Shown: positions 7,028 through 13,865 of the stretch, piece after piece
Numbering within the stretch: position 1 is the first letter of the stretch
Layout: each line of letters opens with the position of its first letter
From: Syntrophomonadaceae bacterium
Lineage (GTDB): Bacteria; Bacillota; Dethiobacteria; DTU022
DNA: 13,865 nt
Reading direction: 5' to 3'
Assembly (NCBI GenBank): GCA_003564055.1
Contig: PWSG01000104.1
Span: 1-13,865, forward strand
Position numbers and translations under genes: made by a program
Notes under the pieces: generated by a model
Database searches by the model: none
What the model saw: the letters and a program-made list of their open reading frames with translations, nothing else
Told to the model about the DNA's origin: nothing

Positions 7028-9445
7028 TTAGTCAAGAGCAATCAGGTTAACTACCCGATCATTTGCATCCAGCCTGATCAATGTCACACCACGGGCATAA
7101 CGACCCATCAGGGAAATCGCATTTGTTTTCTGACGGTTAACAACTCCGCGGGCAGTAATGATAATGAACTCTTCCTCTACACCACTTAAGACAACTGAAA
7201 CGGCCAGGGGACCGCTGTGTGAGGTTGTCTTCATCCCAATCATGCCTTTCCCACCGCGGCGTTGAGGGGTGAATTCGCTAACCCTCACTCTTTTGCCAAA
7301 ACCTTTTGCGGAGGCAATCAAAAGCTGATGGTCCGCCGTGACCAGGTCCGCACCAATCACTTTATCATCGGGACCAAGGGTGACAGCTTTAACTCCTCTG
7401 GCAGAACGACCCATCGGACGGACCTGTTTCTCGGGAAAGCGAATAAACAAACCGGCGCTGGTACCGACTAAAACTTCCTTTTGTCCGTCAGTAAGTCGAA
7501 CCCCAATCAGCTCGTCTTCGCCGGTCAGGCTAACAGCAATTAAGCCGCTTTTGCGGGTGTTTCTGTATTCCTTTAAGAAAGTTTTCTTAATCATGCCCCG
7601 GGCTGTAACCATCAGAAGAAAGTGTTCATCGCTGAATTCAGTTATCGGCAGGGTGGCTGTTATAAACTCGTTTTCTTCGAGAGGAAGCAGGTTAACCAGC
7701 GCTGTACCGCGTGACTGCCGACCGGATTCCGGTACTTCGTGAATTTGCAGCAGGTATACTTTGCCCCGGTTACTAAAGCAAAGTAATTTATCGTGAGTAG
7801 AAGCCACATGGCATTGTTCTACTCGGTCATTTTCGCGGGTCTGAATACCAATTACGCCGCGTCCGCCACGAAGTTGACTGCGGTAAGTAGTTAAAGGTAA
7901 ACGCTTGATATAGCCGCGATCGGTCAGGGTCACTACTACATCTTCCTGGAAGATAAGATCGGTTAATACAGTATCACCTTCATCAGCAACAATCTGGGTG
8001 CGGCGCTCATCGCCATGCTTTTCCTGTATAATGTTCAGTTCATCTTTTATTATATTTAAAACCAGGCTTACATCCTCAAGAACCCGGCGCAGGTACTCAA
8101 TTCTTTCAAGCAGTTGCTTTTTTTCCTCGGCCAGCTTGGATATTTCAAGCTGGGTCAGGCGCTGCAGACGCATATCAAGAATCGCCTGGGCCTGCTTTTC
8201 AGAAAGATCCAACATGTTCATTAGCCCTTCGCGGGCAGTCTGGACATCTTTTGATCCCCTGATCAGGGCAATAACTTCATCTAACCGATCAAGGGCAGTG
8301 AGCAGGCCATCAACAATATGCAGCCTTTCCTCTGCCCGCTTTAAATCGTACTCGGAACGGCGCCGGATCACTTCTTTTTGGTGCTCCAGGTAATAAACCA
8401 GCATCTTTTTTAAATCTAAAACCTGAGGCTGGCCGTCTACCAGCGCTAACATTATAATGCCAAATGTTTGCTGCAGGGAGGTATATTTATAGAGTTGATT
8501 AATAATAACCTGGGGATCATAATCACGCTTAATTTCAATAACTATGCGCACTCCTGAGCGATCTGATTCATCGCGCAGATCTGTGATCCCTTCCATCTTG
8601 CGCTCTTTTACAATCTCCGCAATTTTTTCAACCAGCTTTGATTTGTTTTGCTGATAGGGCAGCTCGCTGATAATAACCTGGTTGCGCCCTTTATCTTTTT
8701 TTTCGATCCGGGCGACACCCCGGATCTTGATTATGCCCCGGCCTGTTTTATAGGCATTGTAAATGCCTTCCTGCCCGACAATAATACCTCCTGTTGGAAA
8801 ATCAGGTCCCTTGACACGCTGTATTAGATCGGATAAAGATGCTTCGGGATAAGCTATCAAATGCTTAATCGCCTCTATCAACTCGTTAAGATTGTGCGGA
8901 GGAATGTTGGTGGCCATACCTACTGCAATCCCTGAAGATCCGTTGGCAAGTAAGTTAGGGAACCTGGAGGGCAGGACAGCCGGTTCCTCAAGGCTTTCAT
9001 CAAAATTTGGCCTGAAATCTACGGTTTCTTTTTTAAGATCGGTGAGCATCTTTCCGGCAATGGGCGAAAGCCTGGCTTCGGTATAACGCATTGCTGCTGC
9101 TGAATCGCCATCCTGGGAACCAAAATTGCCATGTCCGTCAACCAGGGGATAACGTGTCGAAAAATCCTGGGCCAGCCGCACCAGGGTATCATATAGAGCC
9201 ACATCACCGTGAGGATGGTATTTACCTAAAACCTCCCCAACAATACGGGCAGACTTGCGATATGGCTTGTCCGGTGTAGATCCCATTTCAGACATGGCAT
9301 AAAGAATCCGTCTGTGGACAGGCTTTAAACCGTCGCGCACATCGGGCAGGGCCCTGCTGACTATAACGCTCATTGCATAGTCAAGAAAAGAAACCTTTAC
9401 TTCATCATAAATGTTTACAGGTATTACATTTGATTTATCAGCCAT
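7028..9445 (-). CDS. gyrA: DNA gyrase subunit A
   Basis: Breakage-reunion subunit of DNA gyrase, which with GyrB introduces negative supercoils using ATP. Its 805 residues are typical. The winged-helix/tower region spans about 1-490, with catalytic Tyr121 in [13 protein letters not shown] coiled-coil segment follows (about 360-475), then a C-terminal beta-pinwheel from about 495. The first-blade GyrA-box position reads QLRGGRG (524-530), while an exact QRRGGKG lies late, at 728-734. The pinwheel and this motif favour GyrA over ParC, but gyrB is not in the window, so a topoisomerase IV role is not fully excluded. The quinolone region reads HGDVALYD: Val82 replaces the usual Ser/Thr and Asp86 is kept. 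The ATG at 9445 has AAGGAGA about 5 bases upstream. Confidence 0.95.
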   Translation of the reverse strand: MADKSNVIPVNIYDEVKVSFLDYAMSVIVSRALPDVRDGLKPVHRRILYAMSEMGSTPDKPYRKSARIVGEVLGKYHPHGDVALYDTLVRLAQDFSTRYPLVDGHGNFGSQDGDSAAAMRYTEARLSPIAGKMLTDLKKETVDFRPNFDESLEEPAVLPSRFPNLLANGSSGIAVGMATNIPPHNLNELIEAIKHLIAYPEASLSDLIQRVKGPDFPTGGIIVGQEGIYNAYKTGRGIIKIRGVARIEKKDKGRNQVIISELPYQQNKSKLVEKIAEIVKERKMEGITDLRDESDRSGVRIVIEIKRDYDPQVIINQLYKYTSLQQTFGIIMLALVDGQPQVLDLKKMLVYYLEHQKEVIRRRSEYDLKRAEERLHIVDGLLTALDRLDEVIALIRGSKDVQTAREGLMNMLDLSEKQAQAILDMRLQRLTQLEISKLAEEKKQLLERIEYLRRVLEDVSLVLNIIKDELNIIQEKHGDERRTQIVADEGDTVLTDLIFQEDVVVTLTDRGYIKRLPLTTYRSQLRGGRGVIGIQTRENDRVEQCHVASTHDKLLCFSNRGKVYLLQIHEVPESGRQSRGTALVNLLPLEENEFITATLPITEFSDEHFLLMVTARGMIKKTFLKEYRNTRKSGLIAVSLTGEDELIGVRLTDGQKEVLVGTSAGLFIRFPEKQVRPMGRSARGVKAVTLGPDDKVIGADLVTADHQLLIASAKGFGKRVRVSEFTPQRRGGKGMIGMKTTSHSGPLAVSVVLSGVEEEFIIITARGVVNRQKTNAISLMGRYARGVTLIRLDANDRVVNLIALD

Positions 9446-9599
9446 TGAATCTCCTTAAATAATATGTAAAAGTGGTTGGAAGTATTTGCACTTGTTAAAG
9501 TTTATCACATATTAAACCTGCAGAAAAGGCGCTTTTTAGTATTATCGATGGTTAACCATAAAAACAGATGTTAAAAGTTTATACCGCCTCTTCCTATAA

Positions 9600-10124
9600 T
9601 CAAGTCTTGCTTTTAAAACGTCTGTGCCGCTTTGGACTCATTTTCTTTAACAATGCATCAATTTCCTTTTTATCTCCGGCATTAACCTCCCATACTTCCT
9701 GTCTCTTTTTCCGGCCCCTGTTAATGGATAAGGTCACGGTGTTTTTTGACCAGCGGTAAGATGAAACCTCGTCCCACTTCCAAAAGCCCCGTGGTGTTGA
9801 AATGCCTTTTTCACGCAAAGCAGGTTTTTCAACTTCACGCCCAATAACAGTCAGGATCAGGGCCGCGTAAAAAAATAAATATGTATAAGGACCCACGACC
9901 AAAGCATCGACAGCTGCGTTTGCCTCATAAGGATCAAGACGGCTTAAAAAATAAGACCCTAAACCTATAAGTAGAATTAACAAAAAAGAGTCTGTATTAT
10001 ATCGGCTAAAAAGAATCCGGTTAACCTTTAGCAGAACAGGGCCCAGCTGCCGGTGGCGAAGATAAAAATAAGCTACAACAATAAGAAGCAGCAAAACATA
10101 AGGAAACATAAGCCTGATTAACAA
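9600..10124 (-). CDS. Small membrane protein with a C-terminal PH-like (DUF5673-like) domain
   Basis: I do not recognise a function. The 174 residues hold about three hydrophobic segments: near 6-22, 45-60 (LLILLIGLGSYFL) and about 77-95 (VVGPYTYLFFYAALILTVIG). A soluble C-terminal part follows from about 98. The pattern GISTPRGFWKWDEVSSYRWS, then a beta-rich stretch and EIDALLKKM, resembles bacterial membrane proteins with a small PH-like domain, such as DUF5673; this assignment is from memory and tentative. The tail is very basic (KRHRRFKSK). The chosen start is TTG (10124-10122), with GGGAG 9 bases upstream. An ATG at 10109 would remove five residues but has only a weak CAGG site. It lies 154 bases upstream of gyrA on the same strand and is divergent from the TRAP genes. 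Confidence 0.7.
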   Translation of the reverse strand: MLIRLMFPYVLLLLIVVAYFYLRHRQLGPVLLKVNRILFSRYNTDSFLLILLIGLGSYFLSRLDPYEANAAVDALVVGPYTYLFFYAALILTVIGREVEKPALREKGISTPRGFWKWDEVSSYRWSKNTVTLSINRGRKKRQEVWEVNAGDKKEIDALLKKMSPKRHRRFKSKT

Positions 10125-10280
10125 TTATCGTCACTCCCACTAAATATTTTCTGCTGTGGATGCTTAAAAGGTATGCTTAATTAAAGCATGAAAACGGTTA
10201 CAGGTAAATAGGAAAAGCAAACCAGGGAGCCTTAAGAAATATCAGTGTTGACAGAATGCAGCACAGGAATAGTTTACAAG

Positions 10281-10309
10281 TTGGTGTTGTTAAGAAAACT
10301 TAATATATA
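10281..10309 (+). promoter_or_regulatory. Candidate promoter of the TRAP-TAXI genes
   Basis: TTGGTG (10281-10286) and TATATA (10304-10309) are spaced by 17 bases, with four and five matches to consensus respectively. It points at the receptor gene 168 bases downstream. The region is AT-rich, so chance matches are common. A perfect TTGACA at 10248-10253 lacks a good -10 partner and is the competing candidate. Confidence 0.35.
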
Positions 10310-10312
10310 CAA

Positions 10313-10339
10313 GAACAATATTGCAGGAGTTTTTTGTTC
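10313..10339. repeat. Inverted repeat at the presumed start of the TRAP transcript
   Basis: GAACAA (10313-10318) and TTGTTC (10334-10339) are perfect 6-base arms around a 15-base interior. They begin four bases after the candidate -10 box, where an operator or a 5' leader hairpin could sit. Six-base arms in AT-rich DNA are weak evidence on their own. Confidence 0.3.
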
Positions 10340-10477
10340 GAATGTTGAATTTATTACAGGTTAGTTTCTAATAATTGAAAATATAGAAATACGATCCATT
10401 GAGGGGGTGGAAAGCGAAAACAATTTTTATAGTTAGGCCGGTTTTACTGGATAGTATTATTTTAAGGAGGGTCAAAA

Positions 10478-11482
10478 ATGAATAAGAGTAAGAGTGTATT
10501 TGTACTGATGCTTTTAGCAGTTTTTATGGTAAGCCTTTTTACAGTTGTCGGATGCGATGAAGCTGTGGAACCTGATGTAGACGATCCTGTTGAAGAAGTA
10601 ACCAGGATTAATATGGGCGCCGGCTGGGTAACCGGGGTTTATTATCCACTGGCCGGGGCAATGTCCCGTATCGCCCACACCAGTATTGACAATATCTCTT
10701 TAACCGTTGAATCATCCGGCGCTTCAGCAGTCAACTCGAGAATGATTGGCAGCGGAGACCTCGATATGGCTATCGTTCAAAATGATGTTGGTTATTATGC
10801 TTTCCATGGCGAAGGCGAAGCTTTTGAAGGTAATCCTATTGAAAACATGCGCGGCATGTTTGTTCTTTACCCTGAGCCGGTACAACTGGTTGCTGCTGCT
10901 GGTAGCGGCATTGAATCGCCGGCCGATTTGGCTGGTAAGAGCGTAGCATTAGGTCCACTGGGCAGCGGAGCTGAAGTTAACGCCCTTCAGGTCCTTGATG
11001 CCGCCGGACTTAGTGAAGACGACTTAGCTTCTGCAGAGCGACTGGAAGCAGGAGAGGCAGCCGATTTCTTAAGGGACGGCCGTGTTGATGCCGCTTTCTT
11101 TACTGTCGGTATTGGCGCTTCAGTCATTGATGAGCTGTCAGTAATGACCGATATTTACCTGGTTAATATCGTCGGTGATATTGCTGCAACCCTTATTGAC
11201 TCTTATCCATTCTATGCCAGTGTTACCATTCCAGGAGATACCTATAGCGATGTCCCGGAAGCTGAAACAATTGCCGTTTTATCGATGATTGTTGTTCGGG
11301 AAGATATCGATGCAGGTTTGGTCTATGATTTCATGAAAGGTATTTTTGACAACATCGATACTATCCACGGAGCACATGATGTTGGACATTTAGTAACTCT
11401 CGACACCGCTCTTGACGGCATGTCCGTTCCCCTGCATGACGGTGCAAAGATGTTCTTTGACGAAGTAGGTATGGACTACTAA
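10478..11482 (+). CDS. TRAP transporter substrate-binding lipoprotein, TAXI family
   Basis: Extracytoplasmic solute receptor of a TRAP transporter. TAXI-family receptors feed fused DctQM permeases with organic anions such as dicarboxylates or glutamate; the ligand here is unknown. The 334 residues start with a lipoprotein signal: basic NKSK, a hydrophobic core, then VVGC with Cys26 as the lipidation site. The mature part shows the TAXI pattern MGAGWVTGVYYPLAGAMSRI (45-64), SSGASAVNSRMI, then DLDMAIVQNDVGYYA, and PADLAGKSVALGPLGSGAE. The mature protein is very acidic, about 53 Asp/Glu against 11 Lys/Arg by hand count. The ATG follows AAGGAGG at about 7 bases. The permease gene lies 84 bases downstream, behind a strong hairpin. 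Confidence 0.95.
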   Translation: MNKSKSVFVLMLLAVFMVSLFTVVGCDEAVEPDVDDPVEEVTRINMGAGWVTGVYYPLAGAMSRIAHTSIDNISLTVESSGASAVNSRMIGSGDLDMAIVQNDVGYYAFHGEGEAFEGNPIENMRGMFVLYPEPVQLVAAAGSGIESPADLAGKSVALGPLGSGAEVNALQVLDAAGLSEDDLASAERLEAGEAADFLRDGRVDAAFFTVGIGASVIDELSVMTDIYLVNIVGDIAATLIDSYPFYASVTIPGDTYSDVPEAETIAVLSMIVVREDIDAGLVYDFMKGIFDNIDTIHGAHDVGHLVTLDTALDGMSVPLHDGAKMFFDEVGMDY

Positions 11483-11504
11483 AGTATGCAGCTAACTCTA
11501 TCGT

Positions 11505-11540
11505 AAAGGTACAGGGCGCATTGTGTGCCCTGTACCTTTT
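11505..11540 (+). terminator. Hairpin between receptor and permease genes (partial terminator)
   Basis: AAAGGTACAGGGC (11505-11517) pairs perfectly with GCCCTGTACCTTT (11527-11539). Three more inner pairs (one G-T) close a TTG loop. Only a run of four T follows before AAAA, so it may terminate some transcripts and let others through, or protect the 3' end of the receptor mRNA. Either would give more receptor than permease, as is usual for binding-protein transporters. The AAAA after it also makes the mirror structure possible on the other strand, but no gene there needs it. Confidence 0.6.
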
Positions 11541-11566
11541 AAAATAGAGGCTGGAGGGGATTGTAA

Positions 11567-13606
11567 TTGAGCAACGTTAATTTGGAAGAAGCAATAAAAC
11601 TAAGCAAGGATACAGATCTGAGCGATATTGTCGATGAAGGCAAGGTCCGGGCCCCCGGAGGAACGCTGGCCATGATAATATTTATCATCGGGGTGCTCTG
11701 GGCATTTTTTCACCTGTATACTGCAGGAGCAGGTCTTCTTACGGCAATGCTGCAAAGATCGGCACACCTCTCTGTCGGGCTGGCGCTCTGCTTTCTTTAC
11801 TTCCCTTTAAACAAAAAAAATGATGCTGCATACAAAGAAGTTCCCTGGTATGATCTTTTGCTTGCCGTTTTAGGCTTCTTGTCAATATTTTATGTCTACT
11901 TTTACTTTGATGATCTTGTCTGGAGAATAGGTTCCCCGACGACAACCGATCTTATTATGGGCGGAATAGCGGTAATCCTGATTTTGCTGGCCGCGCATCG
12001 CGCTTTTGGCCTTGTTTTGCCTATTGTAACTATCTTGTTTTTAACCTATCCTTTCCTCGGCCAGTATTACCCAACGCTAATCGGTCACGGCGGTTACCGC
12101 TTGACTCGTGTTATAAACGATCTCTACATGACCAATACCGGCATCTTCGGAATACCAATCGGGGTCAGCGCCACTTTTGTATTTATTTTTGTACTTTTTG
12201 GATCATTTTTTCAAACATCAGGTGCGGGCCTCTACATTGTCAGGTTGGCTTTTTCCACCATGGGCAGGTTCAGGGGCGGTCCGGCCAAGGCCGCTGTGAT
12301 GGCCAGCGGTTTTATGGGCAGCATTATCGGCAGTTCGGTTGCCAACACCGTTGTTACCGGGTCAATAACCATACCGGTCATGAAAAAGGCCGGCTTTTCC
12401 CCCGAAGTAGCCGGAGGCGTTGAAACTGCCGCTTCTACCGATGGTCAGTTCCTGCCGCCGATTATGGGTGCCGCAGCTTTCGTGATGGCTGAATTTACCG
12501 GCATACCCTACTGGCAGATCGCTATTGCCGCAATCTTACCCGCGGTGATAAGTTACTTTGCCCTGCTGGCCATCGTTCACCTCCAGGCAGCGAAGACAGG
12601 TATGAAGCCTATGGCCAAGGAGGATATACCGCCATTTTTCAAGACCTTCATTCGAGGCATCTTCTACTGGTTCCCAATCTGTATTCTTGTTTACTACCTT
12701 CTAATAGCCCGGTTAACGCCAATCCTGGCCGGTTTCTATGCTATTATGGCAGTATTTCTGATTATAGTTATTGTCCGGGCGGTAAAGCTGATTGAATCCT
12801 TAAATAGCGAAGACGCAGTATTCTCAGAAAACCTTCTTCTCCAGGCGAAAGGTTTATGGAACGATTTTTTGGCCGGCCTCGAAAGCGCTGCCAAAAGCAT
12901 GGCCGGTATAGCTGTCGCCTGCGCCTGCGCCGGTATTATTGTCGGCGTGGTAACGATCACCGGACTGGGCCAGAGCATGATCCTGCTGCTTACCAGTTTT
13001 GCAGGCGATAACCTGCTTATACTACTGATTATGTCTGCGGCAATATCAATTATCCTTGGCACAGGATTACCGACAACAGCAAAATATGTGGTAATGGCTA
13101 CCCTGGTAGCCCCCGCAGTTGTCACCATTGCCCCCCAGGTGCCGGTTCTGGCGATACACCTCTTTATCCTTTACTATGCAATCCTGGCTGACGATACCCC
13201 GCCGGTTGGCGTTGCCGCTTATGCCGCAGCAGCAGTTGCCCGCTCAGAACCAATTAGGACAGGGCTTTTAGGCTTTAAGTTTGACCTTGGCGCATTTCTG
13301 CTGCCATTTATGTTCGTCTATAATCCTGAATTTTTATTAATTGACACAACCTGGTACAACGCACTATGGGTTGCAACAACATCCCTGTTTGGTATTTACT
13401 GCTTTTCTGCCGTCATTCAGCGCTGGCTCTTTACCAGGATGAAAATCTGGGAACAGGTTATTTTGCTGGGTGTCGCCCTTTCCATGATCTGGCCGACCTG
13501 GTATACCGACATTATAGGGGCGACAATATTCCTGGTCATCTATTTCCACCAAAGAGCAGTTAAGGCACGCGAAGATAAAGAGAATGCTCAGGTTGCTTCA
13601 ATTTAG
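11567..13606 (+). CDS. TRAP transporter fused permease (DctQ-DctM, 4TM/12TM type)
   Basis: Membrane permease of the TRAP-TAXI system, with small (DctQ-like) and large (DctM-like) subunits fused in one chain of 679 residues. Import is usually driven by a sodium or proton gradient. A cytoplasmic N-terminus of about 30 residues precedes several N-terminal membrane segments (about 32-54, 65-81, 94-114 and 128-165). DctM-type motifs follow: GSIIGSSVANTVVTGSITIP (251-270), ETAASTDGQFLPPIMGAAAF (286-305), GTGLPTTAKYVVMA (498-511) and ADDTPPVGVAAYAAA (541-555). Further hydrophobic segments run to about 660, before a charged tail. The start is TTG at 11567, with GGAGGGG 7 bases upstream; a second TTG at 11561 is too close to that site and out of frame with a nearby stop. 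It is probably co-transcribed with the receptor. Confidence 0.95.
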   Translation: MSNVNLEEAIKLSKDTDLSDIVDEGKVRAPGGTLAMIIFIIGVLWAFFHLYTAGAGLLTAMLQRSAHLSVGLALCFLYFPLNKKNDAAYKEVPWYDLLLAVLGFLSIFYVYFYFDDLVWRIGSPTTTDLIMGGIAVILILLAAHRAFGLVLPIVTILFLTYPFLGQYYPTLIGHGGYRLTRVINDLYMTNTGIFGIPIGVSATFVFIFVLFGSFFQTSGAGLYIVRLAFSTMGRFRGGPAKAAVMASGFMGSIIGSSVANTVVTGSITIPVMKKAGFSPEVAGGVETAASTDGQFLPPIMGAAAFVMAEFTGIPYWQIAIAAILPAVISYFALLAIVHLQAAKTGMKPMAKEDIPPFFKTFIRGIFYWFPICILVYYLLIARLTPILAGFYAIMAVFLIIVIVRAVKLIESLNSEDAVFSENLLLQAKGLWNDFLAGLESAAKSMAGIAVACACAGIIVGVVTITGLGQSMILLLTSFAGDNLLILLIMSAAISIILGTGLPTTAKYVVMATLVAPAVVTIAPQVPVLAIHLFILYYAILADDTPPVGVAAYAAAAVARSEPIRTGLLGFKFDLGAFLLPFMFVYNPEFLLIDTTWYNALWVATTSLFGIYCFSAVIQRWLFTRMKIWEQVILLGVALSMIWPTWYTDIIGATIFLVIYFHQRAVKAREDKENAQVASI

Positions 13607-13663
13607 CACAGAATATATCACAGCTTTTTTTGTGATGTCCCGGAGTAAAAACTGTTAACCGGA

Positions 13664-13865
13664 ATGATATGTATGCTCGAGAGACTGAGAAGAGGCAAGT
13701 GTGTTAAGTCGATAGTATTTAAGGTGTTACTTTTGTTTCTGCTGGCGGGTGTTCTTATGCAGGTGTCATGTTCCGGGGCAACCCTATCCCGGCACCTGAT
13801 CATTAAGGCCCCCCGCAGCGGAACCATTTTTTATTCTATAGCGGTTGAGGCTAATGACACTTTCA
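13664..13865 (+). CDS. DUF1850-type protein, 5' part only
   Basis: The reading frame is open from ATG 13664 (or ATG 13673, in frame) to the window end, giving at most 67 residues. A basic start (LERLRRGKCVK) leads into a hydrophobic segment, IVFKVLLLFLLAGVLMQV, a signal or anchor. Then comes LIIKAPRSGTIFYSIAVEANDTF, which resembles the beginning of the DUF1850 domain as I recall it. DUF1850 genes commonly sit beside TRAP-TAXI permeases, which supports the call; their function is unknown. VSC follows the hydrophobic core, but Gln at the -3 position makes a lipobox doubtful. An in-frame stop at 13646 bounds the start. Ribosome sites are weak: GGA 9 bases before 13673, and GGAG at 13642, rather far from 13664. 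It lies 57 bases after the permease. Confidence 0.65.
   Translation, partial: MICMLERLRRGKCVKSIVFKVLLLFLLAGVLMQVSCSGATLSRHLIIKAPRSGTIFYSIAVEANDTF

Larger units (their letters stand above)
10125..10477. other. Divergent intergenic region with no gene seen
   Basis: This AT-rich 353-base stretch separates the minus-strand membrane protein gene from the plus-strand TRAP genes. It holds a candidate plus-strand promoter (10281-10309), a small inverted repeat just after it (10313-10339), and a short hairpin ATGCTT/AAGCAT at 10173-10189. If the promoter is real, the receptor gene has a leader of about 160 bases. I see no riboswitch class I can name in that leader and no convincing small open reading frame. 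Confidence 0.6.

Noticed and set aside
7015..7035. TTGACT and TACAAT on the minus strand between gyrA and pycB as a promoter
   Set aside because: The spacer is only 9 bases, far from the 16-18 needed; no better -35 is seen for the TACAAT.
7338..7742. Plus-strand open frame of 134 codons antisense to gyrA
   Set aside because: Ser/Arg-rich composition typical of an antisense shadow; no start context. The same applies to the frame at 7998-8393.
10248..10276. TTGACA at 10248 as the main TRAP promoter
   Set aside because: At 16-18 base spacing the -10 candidates (such as TAGTTT) match consensus poorly. Kept only as an alternative.
13617..13636. ATCACA/TGTGAT inverted repeat after the permease as a terminator
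   Set aside because: The T run lies in the loop, not after the stem, and the stem is only six pairs. It may be a weak hairpin.
13618..13827. Minus-strand open frame at the right end
   Set aside because: It opposes the DUF1850-like frame, which has a signal-like segment and fits the transporter context; the minus frame shows no recognisable features.

Overview
This window reads as a stretch of chromosome from an anaerobic, low-to-moderate GC Firmicute of the Clostridia type. The support is a T-box riboswitch, strong AGGAGG-like ribosome binding sites, a consensus sigma-A type promoter, an IlvD of the oxygen-sensitive type, and a TRAP-TAXI transporter. The exported TAXI binding protein is strongly acidic while the cytoplasmic enzymes look ordinary. 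This hints at a saline or alkaline habitat, but that is inference.

Layout. Positions 1-5358, minus strand: a branched-chain amino acid operon, ilvE-ilvD-ilvB-ilvN, driven by a perfect -35/-10 promoter (5330-5358). A T-box leader (5061-5323) has specifier codon GUC, so it should respond to uncharged tRNA-Val. The operon probably continues past the left edge, where ilvC or leu genes would be expected. A degenerate heptamer tandem repeat (140-215) lies just behind ilvN. Positions 5477-6982, minus: a carboxyltransferase subunit (PycB / transcarboxylase 5S type) without a biotin carrier domain. Positions 7028-9445, minus: gyrA, with Val at the main quinolone-resistance position. Positions 9600-10124, minus: a small membrane protein of uncertain family. 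A 353-base divergent intergenic region (10125-10477) follows. Positions 10478-13865, plus: a TRAP-TAXI transporter consisting of a lipoprotein substrate receptor, a fused DctQ-DctM permease, and the start of a DUF1850-type gene cut by the window end.

How the genes work together. IlvB/IlvN make acetolactate or acetohydroxybutyrate, IlvD dehydrates the dihydroxy acids, and IlvE transaminates the keto acids to Val, Leu and Ile. IlvC, the missing reductoisomerase, is not in the window. The T-box would switch the operon on when valine charging falls, and IlvN keeps the residues expected for valine feedback. The transporter genes form a separate module: the receptor captures an unknown organic anion and the permease imports it, probably with a cation gradient. 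A hairpin between receptor and permease probably lowers permease expression.

I found no clear evidence of a wholly new system. The items most worth a second look are the valine-specific T-box, the GyrA Val82 and displaced GyrA-box, the carrier-less PycB, the heptamer array, and the unassigned membrane protein beside gyrA.
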